Shown: positions 1 to 6,279 of the stretch, one piece after another | How positions within the stretch are numbered: the first letter of the stretch is position 1 | Layout: every line of letters starts with the position of its first letter | Notes under the pieces: generated by a model | Databases searched by the model: none | Seen by the model: the letters and a program-made list of their open reading frames with translations, nothing else | Told to the model about the DNA's origin: nothing | Origin: an uncultured Lachnospiraceae bacterium | GTDB taxonomy: Bacteria > Bacillota > Clostridia > Lachnospirales > Lachnospiraceae | Reading direction: 5' to 3' | Assembly: GCA_900557385.1 (NCBI GenBank) | Contig: USSP01000076.1 | Location: forward strand, 1-8,092 | DNA: 8,092 nucleotides | Made by a program: the position numbers and the translations under genes

Positions 1-2073
1 CGCTACTTTGCTTGCTCTGGCAGCGACTTCCTTCTCCTGTACATCAGAGGGCGCCTGCTCATAACGGGCAAATTCATAAGAATAGGTACCACGTCCACCG
101 GTCATGGAACGTAAATCGGTACAGTAACCAAACAGGCAGCTCTGAGGGATTTCTGCCTCAATCATCTGCTTGCCATCCGGCTGGGGATTCATTCCCAGTA
201 CTCTGCCCCGGCGTTTATTGAGATCGCCCATAATGTCTCCGGTATAAGAATCCGGCACTAATACATGTAAGGTCGCAATAGGCTCCAAAAGTACCGGTCC
301 TGCCTCCATGAAACCTTTCTTAAATGCCTGCAGGGCTGCTGTCTTAAATGCCATCTCGGAAGAATCTACCGGATGATAGGAACCATCGTAAAGAACCGCT
401 TTCACACCTACTACCGGATATGCCGCCATAGGTCCCTTCTGAACACCTTCCTGAATTCCTTTTTCTACTGCCGGGAAGTAGTTCTTGGGAACTGCGCCTC
501 CCACAACCTCCTGTTCAAATACATAAGGAGTATTTAAGTCTCCGGACGGTTCGAAACGCATCTTGACATGACCGTATTGCCCGTGTCCGCCGGATTGTTT
601 CTTATATTTGTATTCCACATCCGATTTCTTGCGGATTGTCTCGCGGTACGCCACCTTCGGCTTACTTAGTTCTACCTGTACCTTATATTCATTCAAGAGT
701 CTGCTTACCACGATTTCCAGATGCTGCTCGCTGATTCCATACAGAAGGAGCTGATGGTTTTCTGCATCATTGACTACCTTCAGAGTCTGATCCTCATGGG
801 TCATCTTCTGCAGGGATTGTGCCGCTTTATCCACATCTGCCTTATTCGGCACTTTGTAACGCATATAGGTATAGGGAGCGCTGATTTCGGTCTTTCCGTA
901 CTGGATGGTCACTGCCTTGGTGGACAGCGTATTGCCGGTACGGGCTGCTGTCAGCTTTGCAATGGCACCGATGTCACCGGCATGGATTTCCGGTACTTCA
1001 TAGGGCTTGCTTCCCTGCAGCACATAAAGCTTGCTGATCGTCTCTTCAATATCCTTATCTTTATTATAGATGACATCTCCTGCCTTGAAGACACCGGAAC
1101 AAACCTTAATCAGAGAATACTTGCCGATAAAGGGATCCACGATGGTTTTGAAAATATAGGCAGACTTCGGTTTGGAGAAGTCATAATTTGCCTCAAAGAT
1201 AGCATTGGTCTTTAAATTAACGCCGGCACATTTCCGCTGCTCCGGGCTAGGAAGATATTTCACAATATCATCCAACAGCGTATAGACACCCTGGCAGAGA
1301 ATGGAGGAACCCATGCTCATGGGTACGATGGAGCATTCATCCACATTGGTACGAAGAGCCGCACGGATTTCTGCTTCAGAGAAGGTTTCTCCGTTGAAGT
1401 AACGATCCATCATATCTTCACTGGTCTCTGCAACTGCTTCCATCAGGGTATCCCGGTAAAGGGTTAGGTTTTCCTTACTGTAGTCCGGAATCTCACACTC
1501 CACCGCATCCTTTCCTTCCCAGCGGTATGCTTTTTCGGCGATGACATTCACATAACCCACAAATTTCTCATTTTCACGGATAGGGAAATGGAAGGGTGCC
1601 ATCTTCTTGCCATATTTCTCCGTCATTTCTTCCACGACTTTTTTAAAGGAGGCATTATCGATATCCATATCGGTAACAAAGATAAAGCGGGGCAGATTGT
1701 ATTTGTCACACAGTTCCCACGCTTTTTCTGTGCCAACCTCAATGCCGTTCTTACCGGATACTACGATAATGGCTGCATCTGCTGCGGAAACCGCTTCCTC
1801 CACTTCGCCTACGAAATCAAAGCTTCCGGGAGTATCCAGCAGATTGATCTTCGTTCCTTCCCATTCCAGAGGAATGATCGAGGAGCTGATAGAGATCTGT
1901 CGCTTCTGCTCTTCTTTTCCGAAATCACTGACGGTATTTTTATCGGTTACTTTTCCCATGCGGGATGTAATCCCCGCCAGGTAAGCCATAGCTTCCACCA
2001 ACGTTGTCTTTCCGGCGCCACCATGTCCCAGCAAGCAAACGTTGCGAATTTTGTCTGTTGTGTAAACATTCAT
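1..2073 (-). CDS. EF-G-like translation GTPase (EF-G2-type paralog), lacks only the extreme C-terminus
   Basis: Ribosomal translocase-like GTPase with the five-domain EF-G plan; 691 codons are visible without a stop, and the end lies beyond the left edge. Family length near 690-700 suggests only a few residues are missing. The start ATG (2071-2073) follows GGAGGA at 2081-2086 by 7 bases. Domain I: P-loop GHGGAGKT at residues 16-23, RQISI at 58-62, DTPGSFDF at 80-87, TDMD at 134-137. Domain II follows at roughly 290-380 and domain III (EQHLE) near 450. Domain IV has QSGGHGQYGHV at 493-503 and the tip loop GSYHPVDSSEMAF from 564 with His567. Domain V contains TGDIMGDLNKRRG. The GHGGAGKT P-loop, in place of the AHIDAGKT of true EF-G, marks the EF-G-like paralog group rather than the main FusA. 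The usual switch II His is Ser84, and the NKxD motif is TDMD. It is likely a specialised translocase or ribosome factor, not the housekeeping EF-G; a ribosome-protection role is less likely. It is divergent from tyrA with its own promoter. Confidence 0.93.
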   Translation of the reverse strand, partial: MNVYTTDKIRNVCLLGHGGAGKTTLVEAMAYLAGITSRMGKVTDKNTVSDFGKEEQKRQISISSSIIPLEWEGTKINLLDTPGSFDFVGEVEEAVSAADAAIIVVSGKNGIEVGTEKAWELCDKYNLPRFIFVTDMDIDNASFKKVVEEMTEKYGKKMAPFHFPIRENEKFVGYVNVIAEKAYRWEGKDAVECEIPDYSKENLTLYRDTLMEAVAETSEDMMDRYFNGETFSEAEIRAALRTNVDECSIVPMSMGSSILCQGVYTLLDDIVKYLPSPEQRKCAGVNLKTNAIFEANYDFSKPKSAYIFKTIVDPFIGKYSLIKVCSGVFKAGDVIYNKDKDIEETISKLYVLQGSKPYEVPEIHAGDIGAIAKLTAARTGNTLSTKAVTIQYGKTEISAPYTYMRYKVPNKADVDKAAQSLQKMTHEDQTLKVVNDAENHQLLLYGISEQHLEIVVSRLLNEYKVQVELSKPKVAYRETIRKKSDVEYKYKKQSGGHGQYGHVKMRFEPSGDLNTPYVFEQEVVGGAVPKNYFPAVEKGIQEGVQKGPMAAYPVVGVKAVLYDGSYHPVDSSEMAFKTAALQAFKKGFMEAGPVLLEPIATLHVLVPDSYTGDIMGDLNKRRGRVLGMNPQPDGKQMIEAEIPQSCLFGYCTDLRSMTGGRGTYSYEFARYEQAPSDVQEKEVAARASKVA

Positions 2074-2080
2074 AATGCAT

Positions 2081-2086
2081 TCCTCC
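2081..2086 (-). promoter_or_regulatory. Ribosome binding site of the EF-G-like gene
   Basis: The minus strand reads CCGGAGGAATGCATTATG. GGAGGA lies 7 bases before the ATG at 2071-2073, a near-ideal Shine-Dalgarno spacing. It fixes the start of the EF-G-like protein, whose residue 16 then begins the P-loop as expected for the family. Confidence 0.85.
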
Positions 2087-2110
2087 GGTTCATAAAAATT
2101 TGATAGTTAC

Positions 2111-2139
2111 ATTTTACTAAATATATTTCTGAAATACAA
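2111..2139 (-). promoter_or_regulatory. Predicted sigma-A promoter of the EF-G-like gene
   Basis: On the minus strand, TTGTAT (2134-2139) and TAAAAT (2111-2116) are separated by exactly 17 bases. Transcription would begin near 2104, giving a leader of about 30 bases with room for little more than the ribosome binding site. Copies of ATTTGATA sit on both sides of the promoter (2098-2105 and 2145-2152). No attenuator or riboswitch fits in this leader. This is a consensus match only, with no experimental support. Confidence 0.6.
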
Positions 2140-2144
2140 TATTT

Positions 2145-2175
2145 ATTTGATATTTTACACAATATTTTATCAAAT
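2145..2175. repeat. Nested inverted and direct repeat in the divergent EF-G-like/tyrA promoter region
   Basis: ATTTGATA at 2145-2152 and its exact reverse complement TATCAAAT at 2168-2175 form a perfect 8-base inverted repeat with a 15-base centre. Inside it lies a direct repeat: ATATTTTA at 2150-2157, CACA, then ATATTTTA at 2162-2169 (12-base period). A third ATTTGATA is at 2098-2105, so copies flank the minus-strand promoter. This could be an operator for a dimeric regulator. The region is very AT-rich, so chance recurrence is a real alternative. Confidence 0.45.
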
Positions 2176-2208
2176 TCTGACTTTGCGACCTGTGCAATCG
2201 GTATAGGT

Positions 2209-2237
2209 TTGACTTTATCCGGTCAAAATGGTATTCT
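2209..2237 (+). promoter_or_regulatory. Predicted sigma-A promoter of tyrA
   Basis: TTGACT (2209-2214) and TATTCT (2232-2237) are separated by exactly 17 bases. Transcription would start near 2244, leaving about 30 bases before the tyrA ATG. That is too short for a T-box or other attenuation leader, so control of TyrA is more likely by the ACT domain or by an initiation regulator. The TTG of the -35 box is in frame with tyrA, which explains why a longer reading frame can be drawn from 2209. Confidence 0.6.
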
Positions 2238-2257
2238 TACAACAGATTTTTTCCTAC

Positions 2258-2264
2258 AGAAAGG
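2258..2264 (+). promoter_or_regulatory. Ribosome binding site of tyrA
   Basis: AGAAAGG ends 10 bases before the ATG at 2275. It supports this start over the upstream in-frame TTG at 2209, and it places the protein's first residues (MKKIT) directly before the Rossmann glycine motif. Confidence 0.65.
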
Positions 2265-2274
2265 CAGTATTCCT

Positions 2275-3366
2275 ATGAAAAAGATTACCTGTGGTTTCAT
2301 TGGTCTGGGTCTTATCGGTGGTTCGATTGCCAAGGCGCTGCGGGCTGCTTATCCCGATATGCGTATTGTTGCTTATGACCGGGATAAGGCAACCTTAAAG
2401 CTTGCAGAGGCAGACGGTGTAATCAATGATTCCTTTCCCTATATTGGTTCTCAGTTCAGTACCTGTGATATTATCTTCTTATGCGCACCGGTATCCAATA
2501 ATGACGAGAATCTACTGGAACTAAAGAAATATCTATCCCCGGACACCTTGCTGACAGATGTCGGCAGTGTGAAAACCGACATTCACCGGCATATCAGGGA
2601 GGCAGGTCTGGAAGCGCAGTTTATCGGCGGTCACCCTATGGCAGGAAGCGAACGGACCGGTTACTTAAACTCCAAGGCACTTCTTCTGGAAAACGCTTAC
2701 TATATCCTGACCCCTACTGAATCAGTCAGTCAGGAAAAGCTGAAAATGTACCGCGAGCTGGTTCTCCGCATGAATGCCATTCCCCTGATCCTTTCCTGCG
2801 ATCAGCATGACTATATTACCGCAGCAGTAAGTCATGTTCCTCATGTAGTATCAGCTTCCCTGGTGAATCTGGTAAAGGATTCCGATTCCAAAGAGCATTT
2901 GATGCGTATGATCGCTGCAGGCGGTTTCAAGGATATCACCCGGATTTCTTCTTCCTCCGCTGTGATGTGGCAGCAGATCTGTCTCACCAACCGGGATAAT
3001 ATTGTAAAGCTTCTGGATGATTATATTGCAGAATTGGAACAAATCCGGGAACAGGTAAAAGAAGGCCGGGAACAGGAAATCTACGATTTCTTTGACAGTG
3101 CCCGAATTTACAGAGATACCTTTTCCAATAGTCCTTCCGGACCGATCAAGAAAAACTTCAGTTTAAAAGTAGATATCCCGGATCATGCAGGTGCTATTGC
3201 GAAGATCGTCGATTTGTTGTCTAAACATAATCTGAGTATTAAAAATATCGGCATCTCCCATAACCGGGAATATGAAGAAGGTTTGATGTTCCTGGAATTT
3301 TACGAAGAAAGCAGCCACGATGGTGCCTTTGCACTACTGACTGCAAATGGCTATAATGTGCATTAA
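2275..3366 (+). CDS. tyrA: Prephenate dehydrogenase with C-terminal ACT domain
   Basis: Catalyses oxidative decarboxylation of prephenate to 4-hydroxyphenylpyruvate, the committed step of tyrosine synthesis, with NAD(P)+ in the cytoplasm. The protein has 363 residues, normal for Firmicutes TyrA. The N-terminal Rossmann domain shows GLGLIGGS at residues 10-17, and the acidic end of the second strand (AYDRD) suggests NAD+ preference. The family signature GGHPMAGSERTGY carries the catalytic-type His120. The all-helical dimerisation domain includes the signature ISSSSAVMWQQI. From about residue 295, FSLKVDIPDHAGAIAKIVDLL begins an ACT domain, which in this family binds tyrosine or phenylalanine for feedback control. 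The start at 2275 is chosen over the TTG at 2209 because of the ribosome binding site at 2258-2264 and because 2209 falls in the -35 box. It stands alone as a one-gene transcription unit, away from any other aromatic pathway gene in the window. No chorismate mutase domain is fused. Confidence 0.96.
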   Translation: MKKITCGFIGLGLIGGSIAKALRAAYPDMRIVAYDRDKATLKLAEADGVINDSFPYIGSQFSTCDIIFLCAPVSNNDENLLELKKYLSPDTLLTDVGSVKTDIHRHIREAGLEAQFIGGHPMAGSERTGYLNSKALLLENAYYILTPTESVSQEKLKMYRELVLRMNAIPLILSCDQHDYITAAVSHVPHVVSASLVNLVKDSDSKEHLMRMIAAGGFKDITRISSSSAVMWQQICLTNRDNIVKLLDDYIAELEQIREQVKEGREQEIYDFFDSARIYRDTFSNSPSGPIKKNFSLKVDIPDHAGAIAKIVDLLSKHNLSIKNIGISHNREYEEGLMFLEFYEESSHDGAFALLTANGYNVH

Positions 3367-3398
3367 AAAAAGCAGGCTTTACATAAGCCTGCTTTTTA
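3365..3398. terminator. Bidirectional rho-independent terminator between tyrA and the pilZ-end operon
   Basis: AGCAGGCTT (3371-3379) pairs perfectly with AAGCCTGCT (3385-3393) around the loop TACAT. An A-run precedes the stem and a T-run follows it, extending pairing and giving a U-tract on either strand. It begins at the tyrA stop codon and ends just before the stop of the convergent PilZ gene at 3401, so one hairpin can end both converging transcripts. Confidence 0.9.
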
Positions 3399-3400
3399 TA

Positions 3401-3742
3401 TTATTGCTTCAAGGACTCAATCGTATGGTATGTCTCAATACGAGCCGCATCCATCTCCGGCATACCGATAAAGATCGCACCATAATCAAAAGGGCCATCT
3501 TCTTTTTTCTCGATACGCACAATCTCCAGAAGTGCATGGAGCACTTCTTTCGTCCAAATGGTCAAAAAAGACTCATACACTGCACCGATGGTGAGAATTT
3601 CCGTACATTTGAATCCAACACCACTCTTGGACACATCGGTCACTTCAATCGCTACATCCTGTCCCTGCGTTGGATCATCCAAACGTTTCATCACAAGTCT
3701 GGATTTTAAATCCATTCGACTGTTCTTTCTTCTTTCCTCCAT
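3401..3742 (-). CDS. Single-domain PilZ protein, predicted cyclic-di-GMP receptor
   Basis: A 113-residue cytoplasmic protein that is essentially one PilZ domain. It has both halves of the cyclic-di-GMP binding signature: the N-terminal RxxxR (Arg5 to Arg9 in EERRKNSR) and DxSxxG at residues 36-41 (DVSKSG). The rest matches the PilZ beta-barrel pattern, ending in a short helix. There is no membrane segment or attached output domain, so it probably signals by binding a partner I cannot identify here. The start ATG at 3740-3742 has AGAAAGGA 8 bases upstream (3751-3758). A longer in-frame start at 3868 would run into queA and adds no PilZ sequence. It lies 28 bases after queA and is probably the last gene of that operon, ending at the shared terminator. 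Intact signature residues suggest real ligand binding, but the process controlled (motility, polysaccharide, adhesion) is unknown. Confidence 0.85.
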   Translation of the reverse strand: MEERRKNSRMDLKSRLVMKRLDDPTQGQDVAIEVTDVSKSGVGFKCTEILTIGAVYESFLTIWTKEVLHALLEIVRIEKKEDGPFDYGAIFIGMPEMDAARIETYHTIESLKQ

Positions 3743-3750
3743 AGTTGTAA

Positions 3751-3758
3751 TCCTTTCT
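3751..3758 (-). promoter_or_regulatory. Ribosome binding site of the PilZ gene
   Basis: AGAAAGGA on the minus strand lies 8 bases before the ATG at 3740-3742, within the 28-base gap after queA. It selects the 113-residue form over the longer in-frame reading frame that overlaps queA. Confidence 0.75.
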
Positions 3759-3770
3759 CTCCAAATCATC

Positions 3771-4814
3771 CTAACATTCTGTAAGGCGATCCGTGATAAA
3801 CATGGCATCCCCGAAGCTAAAGAAACGGTATCTTTCTTTAACAGCTTCCTCATAAGCTGCCAGTACATGTTCTCTTCCCGCCAGGGCAGACACCAGCATC
3901 ACCAACGTGGATTCCGGTAAATGGAAATTGGTGATCAGGCAATCCAGTACCTTAAACCGGTAACCGGGATAGATAAAAATCTCAGTATTATCGCATCCGG
4001 CGTGAACAATGCCCGCTTCATCGGATGCACTTTCCACGGTACGACAACTTGTGGTTCCCACACAGATCACACGCCCACCGGATTTTTTGGTATCATTGAT
4101 CATCCTGGCTGCTTCTTCTGTCACCTGATAATATTCCGAATGCATATGGTGATCCAGAATATCATCCTCTTTCACAGGACGGAAGGTCCCCAATCCCACA
4201 TGAAGGGTAACATAAGCAAGCTTCACGCCCTTTTCCTCGATCTGCTGCAGGAGTTCTTTGGTAAAATGCAAGCCTGCTGTAGGTGCAGCTGCAGAGCCTT
4301 CATATTTGGCATACACGGTCTGATAACGGTTTTTATCCTGAAGCTTATGGGTAATATAAGGCGGCAGAGGCATCTCTCCCAGCTTGTCCAGTACTTCCTC
4401 AAAAATACCGTCGTAGGTAAACCGGATCAGGCGGTTCCCCTCTTCTACAACCTCCAGTACCTCAGCCTTCAGAAGTCCGTCACCGAATACAAATTTTGCA
4501 CCGGGACGGCATTTCTTACCGGGACGAACCAGCGTCTCCCACACATCCTTATCCCGACGTTTCAGAAGAAGTACTTCGATGGCTGCTCCGGTATCTTCCT
4601 TGACGCCAAGAAGTCTGGCAGGAATTACCTTTGTATTATTCAGTACCAGGCAGTCTCCCGGTGCAAGATAATTCACAATATCGTGAAACACTCGGTGTCT
4701 GGTTTCTCCGGTTTCTTTATCCAACATTAAAAGCCTGGAACCGGAACGATCTTCCAAAGGATCCTGAGCAATCAGTTCCTCCGGAAGATCAAAATAAAAA
4801 TCTGATTTTTTCAT
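3771..4814 (-). CDS. queA: S-adenosylmethionine:tRNA ribosyltransferase-isomerase
   Basis: Transfers and isomerises the ribosyl group of S-adenosylmethionine onto preQ1 at position 34 of GUN-anticodon tRNAs, making epoxyqueuosine in the queuosine pathway. The 347 residues match the usual family length, and family blocks occur in order: NNTKVIPARL (59-68), PLPPYI (149-154), GSAAAPTAGLHF (173-184), HVGLGTFRPV (205-214), TTSCRTVES (254-262), NFHLPESTL (296-304) and YRFFSFGDAM (329-338). The start ATG follows TAGGA after about 5 bases. The gene begins 21 bases after the M18 aminopeptidase and is followed 28 bases later by the PilZ gene, so it is co-transcribed with both. Its pathway partner tgt, often adjacent in bacteria, is not in this window and should lie elsewhere. 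No broken or missing motif is seen. Confidence 0.97.
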   Translation of the reverse strand: MKKSDFYFDLPEELIAQDPLEDRSGSRLLMLDKETGETRHRVFHDIVNYLAPGDCLVLNNTKVIPARLLGVKEDTGAAIEVLLLKRRDKDVWETLVRPGKKCRPGAKFVFGDGLLKAEVLEVVEEGNRLIRFTYDGIFEEVLDKLGEMPLPPYITHKLQDKNRYQTVYAKYEGSAAAPTAGLHFTKELLQQIEEKGVKLAYVTLHVGLGTFRPVKEDDILDHHMHSEYYQVTEEAARMINDTKKSGGRVICVGTTSCRTVESASDEAGIVHAGCDNTEIFIYPGYRFKVLDCLITNFHLPESTLVMLVSALAGREHVLAAYEEAVKERYRFFSFGDAMFITDRLTEC

Positions 4815-4835
4815 ATCGTTCCTATTTCATCCATA

Positions 4836-6254
4836 TTATAAGCAGGCATGCTTTAAGAATGCAACATAGCCTCTCTTCGTCTCATAGACATCTGCTTTAC
4901 TGGTAGCTTCCCAGGGTGCATGCATATTTAAAACAGCCACACCGGAATCGATGACATTCATGCCATATAAAGCTAAAATGTAAGCAATGGTTCCGCCACC
5001 GCCCAAATCTACTTTACCCAGTTCCGCAGTCTGGAATACAACCGCTTCCTTATCAAAGATGCCGCGGATATGAGCCATATACTCTGCATTGGCATCATTG
5101 GAACCGGATTTACCTCTGGAACCGGTAAATTTGTTAAAGACCATACCACAGCCCAGGAAGGATGCGTTCTTTTTCTCAAAGGCAGATGCATAGCTGGGAT
5201 CAAAGCCGGCACTGACATCAGAGGAAAGCATACAGGAGGAAGCCAGACAACGACGAACATTCAGTTCACTGTATTCGCCGGTAAGGTTCATTACCTCTGC
5301 CACTGCATTTTCAAAGAATTTCGACTGCATACCGGTAGCACCTACACTGCCGATTTCTTCTTTATCCACCAGGATACAGCAGGCGGTACGCTCTGTCTGC
5401 TCCAGTTCCAGCATCGCTTTCATGGAAGTGAAAGCACAGACACGGTCATCCTGTCCATAAGCCAGAATCATAGAACGGTCAAAGCCTGCTTCTCTTGCTT
5501 TTCCTGCAGGAACGATCTCTAATTCTGCGGAAAGGAAATCTTCCTCTTCGATATCATAGGTTTCCTTTAAAATATCCAGGACTCCGGCTTTCACTGCCTC
5601 CTTGGCAACACTCTTTTCCTCATCCTTGTCTTCTTTTTTCTTGATTACCAGGGGTTTGTTTCCCACGATTAAGTCCAGTGCCTCACCTTCAATCACCTTG
5701 GCAGCTTTCTTCTCCAGCTGTTCCTGGGAAAGGTGAATCAGCAGATCGGAAATGAAGAATACCGGATCCTTCTCATCCTCACCAATGTTGATTTCCACAG
5801 TAGTTCCGTCTTTTTTGATAACCACACCGTGAAGAGCCAGGGGAATGGTTACCCACTGATACTTCTTGACGCCACCGTAATAATGGGTATCCAGATAAGC
5901 AAAGCCTCCATCCTCATACAGGGGATTCTGTTTCACATCCAGTCGGGGAGAATCGATGTGGGCACCCAGAATATTCATGCCTTCGCAGAGGGGCTTTTCA
6001 CCAATCTGGAAGAAACAGATGGACTTGTTCATCCAAACGGAATACACCTTGTCACCTTTTTTCAGAGTCTCTCCTTTTTTACGAACCTCTTCCAGTTCCC
6101 GATAGCCTGCAGCCTCGATGGTATTGACAATTTCATCAATACACTCCCGCTCGGTCTTACCATTGTCCAAAAAGTCCATATACTCTCTTGCCAGAGTATC
6201 TACTTCTTTATTTTGCTTCTTACCGTAAGTTTCCCATACGTTTTTATGTTCCAT
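4836..6254 (-). CDS. M18-family zinc aminopeptidase (aminopeptidase I type)
   Basis: A cytoplasmic metallo-aminopeptidase that removes N-terminal residues from peptides; relatives often prefer acidic or hydrophobic residues, but specificity cannot be read here. It has 472 residues, normal for clostridial M18 enzymes. Expected di-zinc ligands and catalytic residues are all present: His99 and Asp101 in LGAHIDSPRLD, the bridging Asp270 in QDDRVCAF, Glu299-Glu300 in VDKEEIGSVGATG, Asp346 in SSDVSAGFDP and His445 in MHAPWE. HYYGGVKKYQW (124-134) is also typical. The Lys/Glu-rich stretch near 204-217 fits the exposed, variable part of the dodecamer-forming domain. No signal peptide is seen. The ATG at 6252-6254 is chosen because upstream codons extend into the preceding gene, although its GGAGG lies 13 bases away, longer than usual. 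It sits 25 bases after the DUF1905/C39-like gene and 21 before queA. Confidence 0.94.
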   Translation of the reverse strand: MEHKNVWETYGKKQNKEVDTLAREYMDFLDNGKTERECIDEIVNTIEAAGYRELEEVRKKGETLKKGDKVYSVWMNKSICFFQIGEKPLCEGMNILGAHIDSPRLDVKQNPLYEDGGFAYLDTHYYGGVKKYQWVTIPLALHGVVIKKDGTTVEINIGEDEKDPVFFISDLLIHLSQEQLEKKAAKVIEGEALDLIVGNKPLVIKKKEDKDEEKSVAKEAVKAGVLDILKETYDIEEEDFLSAELEIVPAGKAREAGFDRSMILAYGQDDRVCAFTSMKAMLELEQTERTACCILVDKEEIGSVGATGMQSKFFENAVAEVMNLTGEYSELNVRRCLASSCMLSSDVSAGFDPSYASAFEKKNASFLGCGMVFNKFTGSRGKSGSNDANAEYMAHIRGIFDKEAVVFQTAELGKVDLGGGGTIAYILALYGMNVIDSGVAVLNMHAPWEATSKADVYETKRGYVAFLKHACL

Positions 6255-6267
6255 GATAACTGCAAAA

Positions 6268-6272
6268 CCTCC
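6268..6272 (-). promoter_or_regulatory. Ribosome binding site of the M18 gene, unusually distant
   Basis: GGAGG on the minus strand is 13 bases from the ATG at 6252-6254, against the common 6-9. No alternative in-frame ATG, GTG or TTG lies at a better distance. The wide spacing may lower initiation, or the true start may be used inefficiently. Confidence 0.55.
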
Positions 6273-6279
6273 ATTTATC

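Noticed and set aside
1660..1680. Sequencing error or frameshift as the reason for TDMD in place of NKxD in the EF-G-like protein
   Set aside because: The reading frame is continuous with good family matches directly on both sides, so the substitutions are encoded cleanly.
721..2103. Plus-strand open frames opposite the EF-G-like gene
   Set aside because: The minus strand encodes an unbroken, well-recognised EF-G-like protein through the whole span; these frames are antisense by-products of its codon use.
2209..2274. A 22-codon N-terminal extension of tyrA from the TTG at 2209
   Set aside because: The TTG lies inside the predicted -35 box, has no ribosome binding site, and the extension matches nothing in the family; the ATG at 2275 has AGAAAGG upstream.
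2074..2274. T-box or other amino-acid-responsive leader for tyrA
   Set aside because: With the predicted start near 2244 the leader is about 30 bases, and no T-box core, specifier stem or antiterminator is visible.
3743..3868. Longer form of the PilZ protein starting at 3868
   Set aside because: It would overlap the end of queA by about 100 bases, adds no PilZ sequence, and the ATG at 3742 has a good ribosome binding site.
3921..4730. Long plus-strand open frame opposite queA
   Set aside because: It is the antisense shadow of a clearly recognised queA; its cysteine- and histidine-rich translation resembles no family and it has no start signals.
4835..4840. Perfect TATAAT on the minus strand just before queA
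   Set aside because: It overlaps the M18 stop codon, has no good -35 at 16-18 bases, and would leave a leader of only about 13 bases; coincidence is more likely than an internal promoter.
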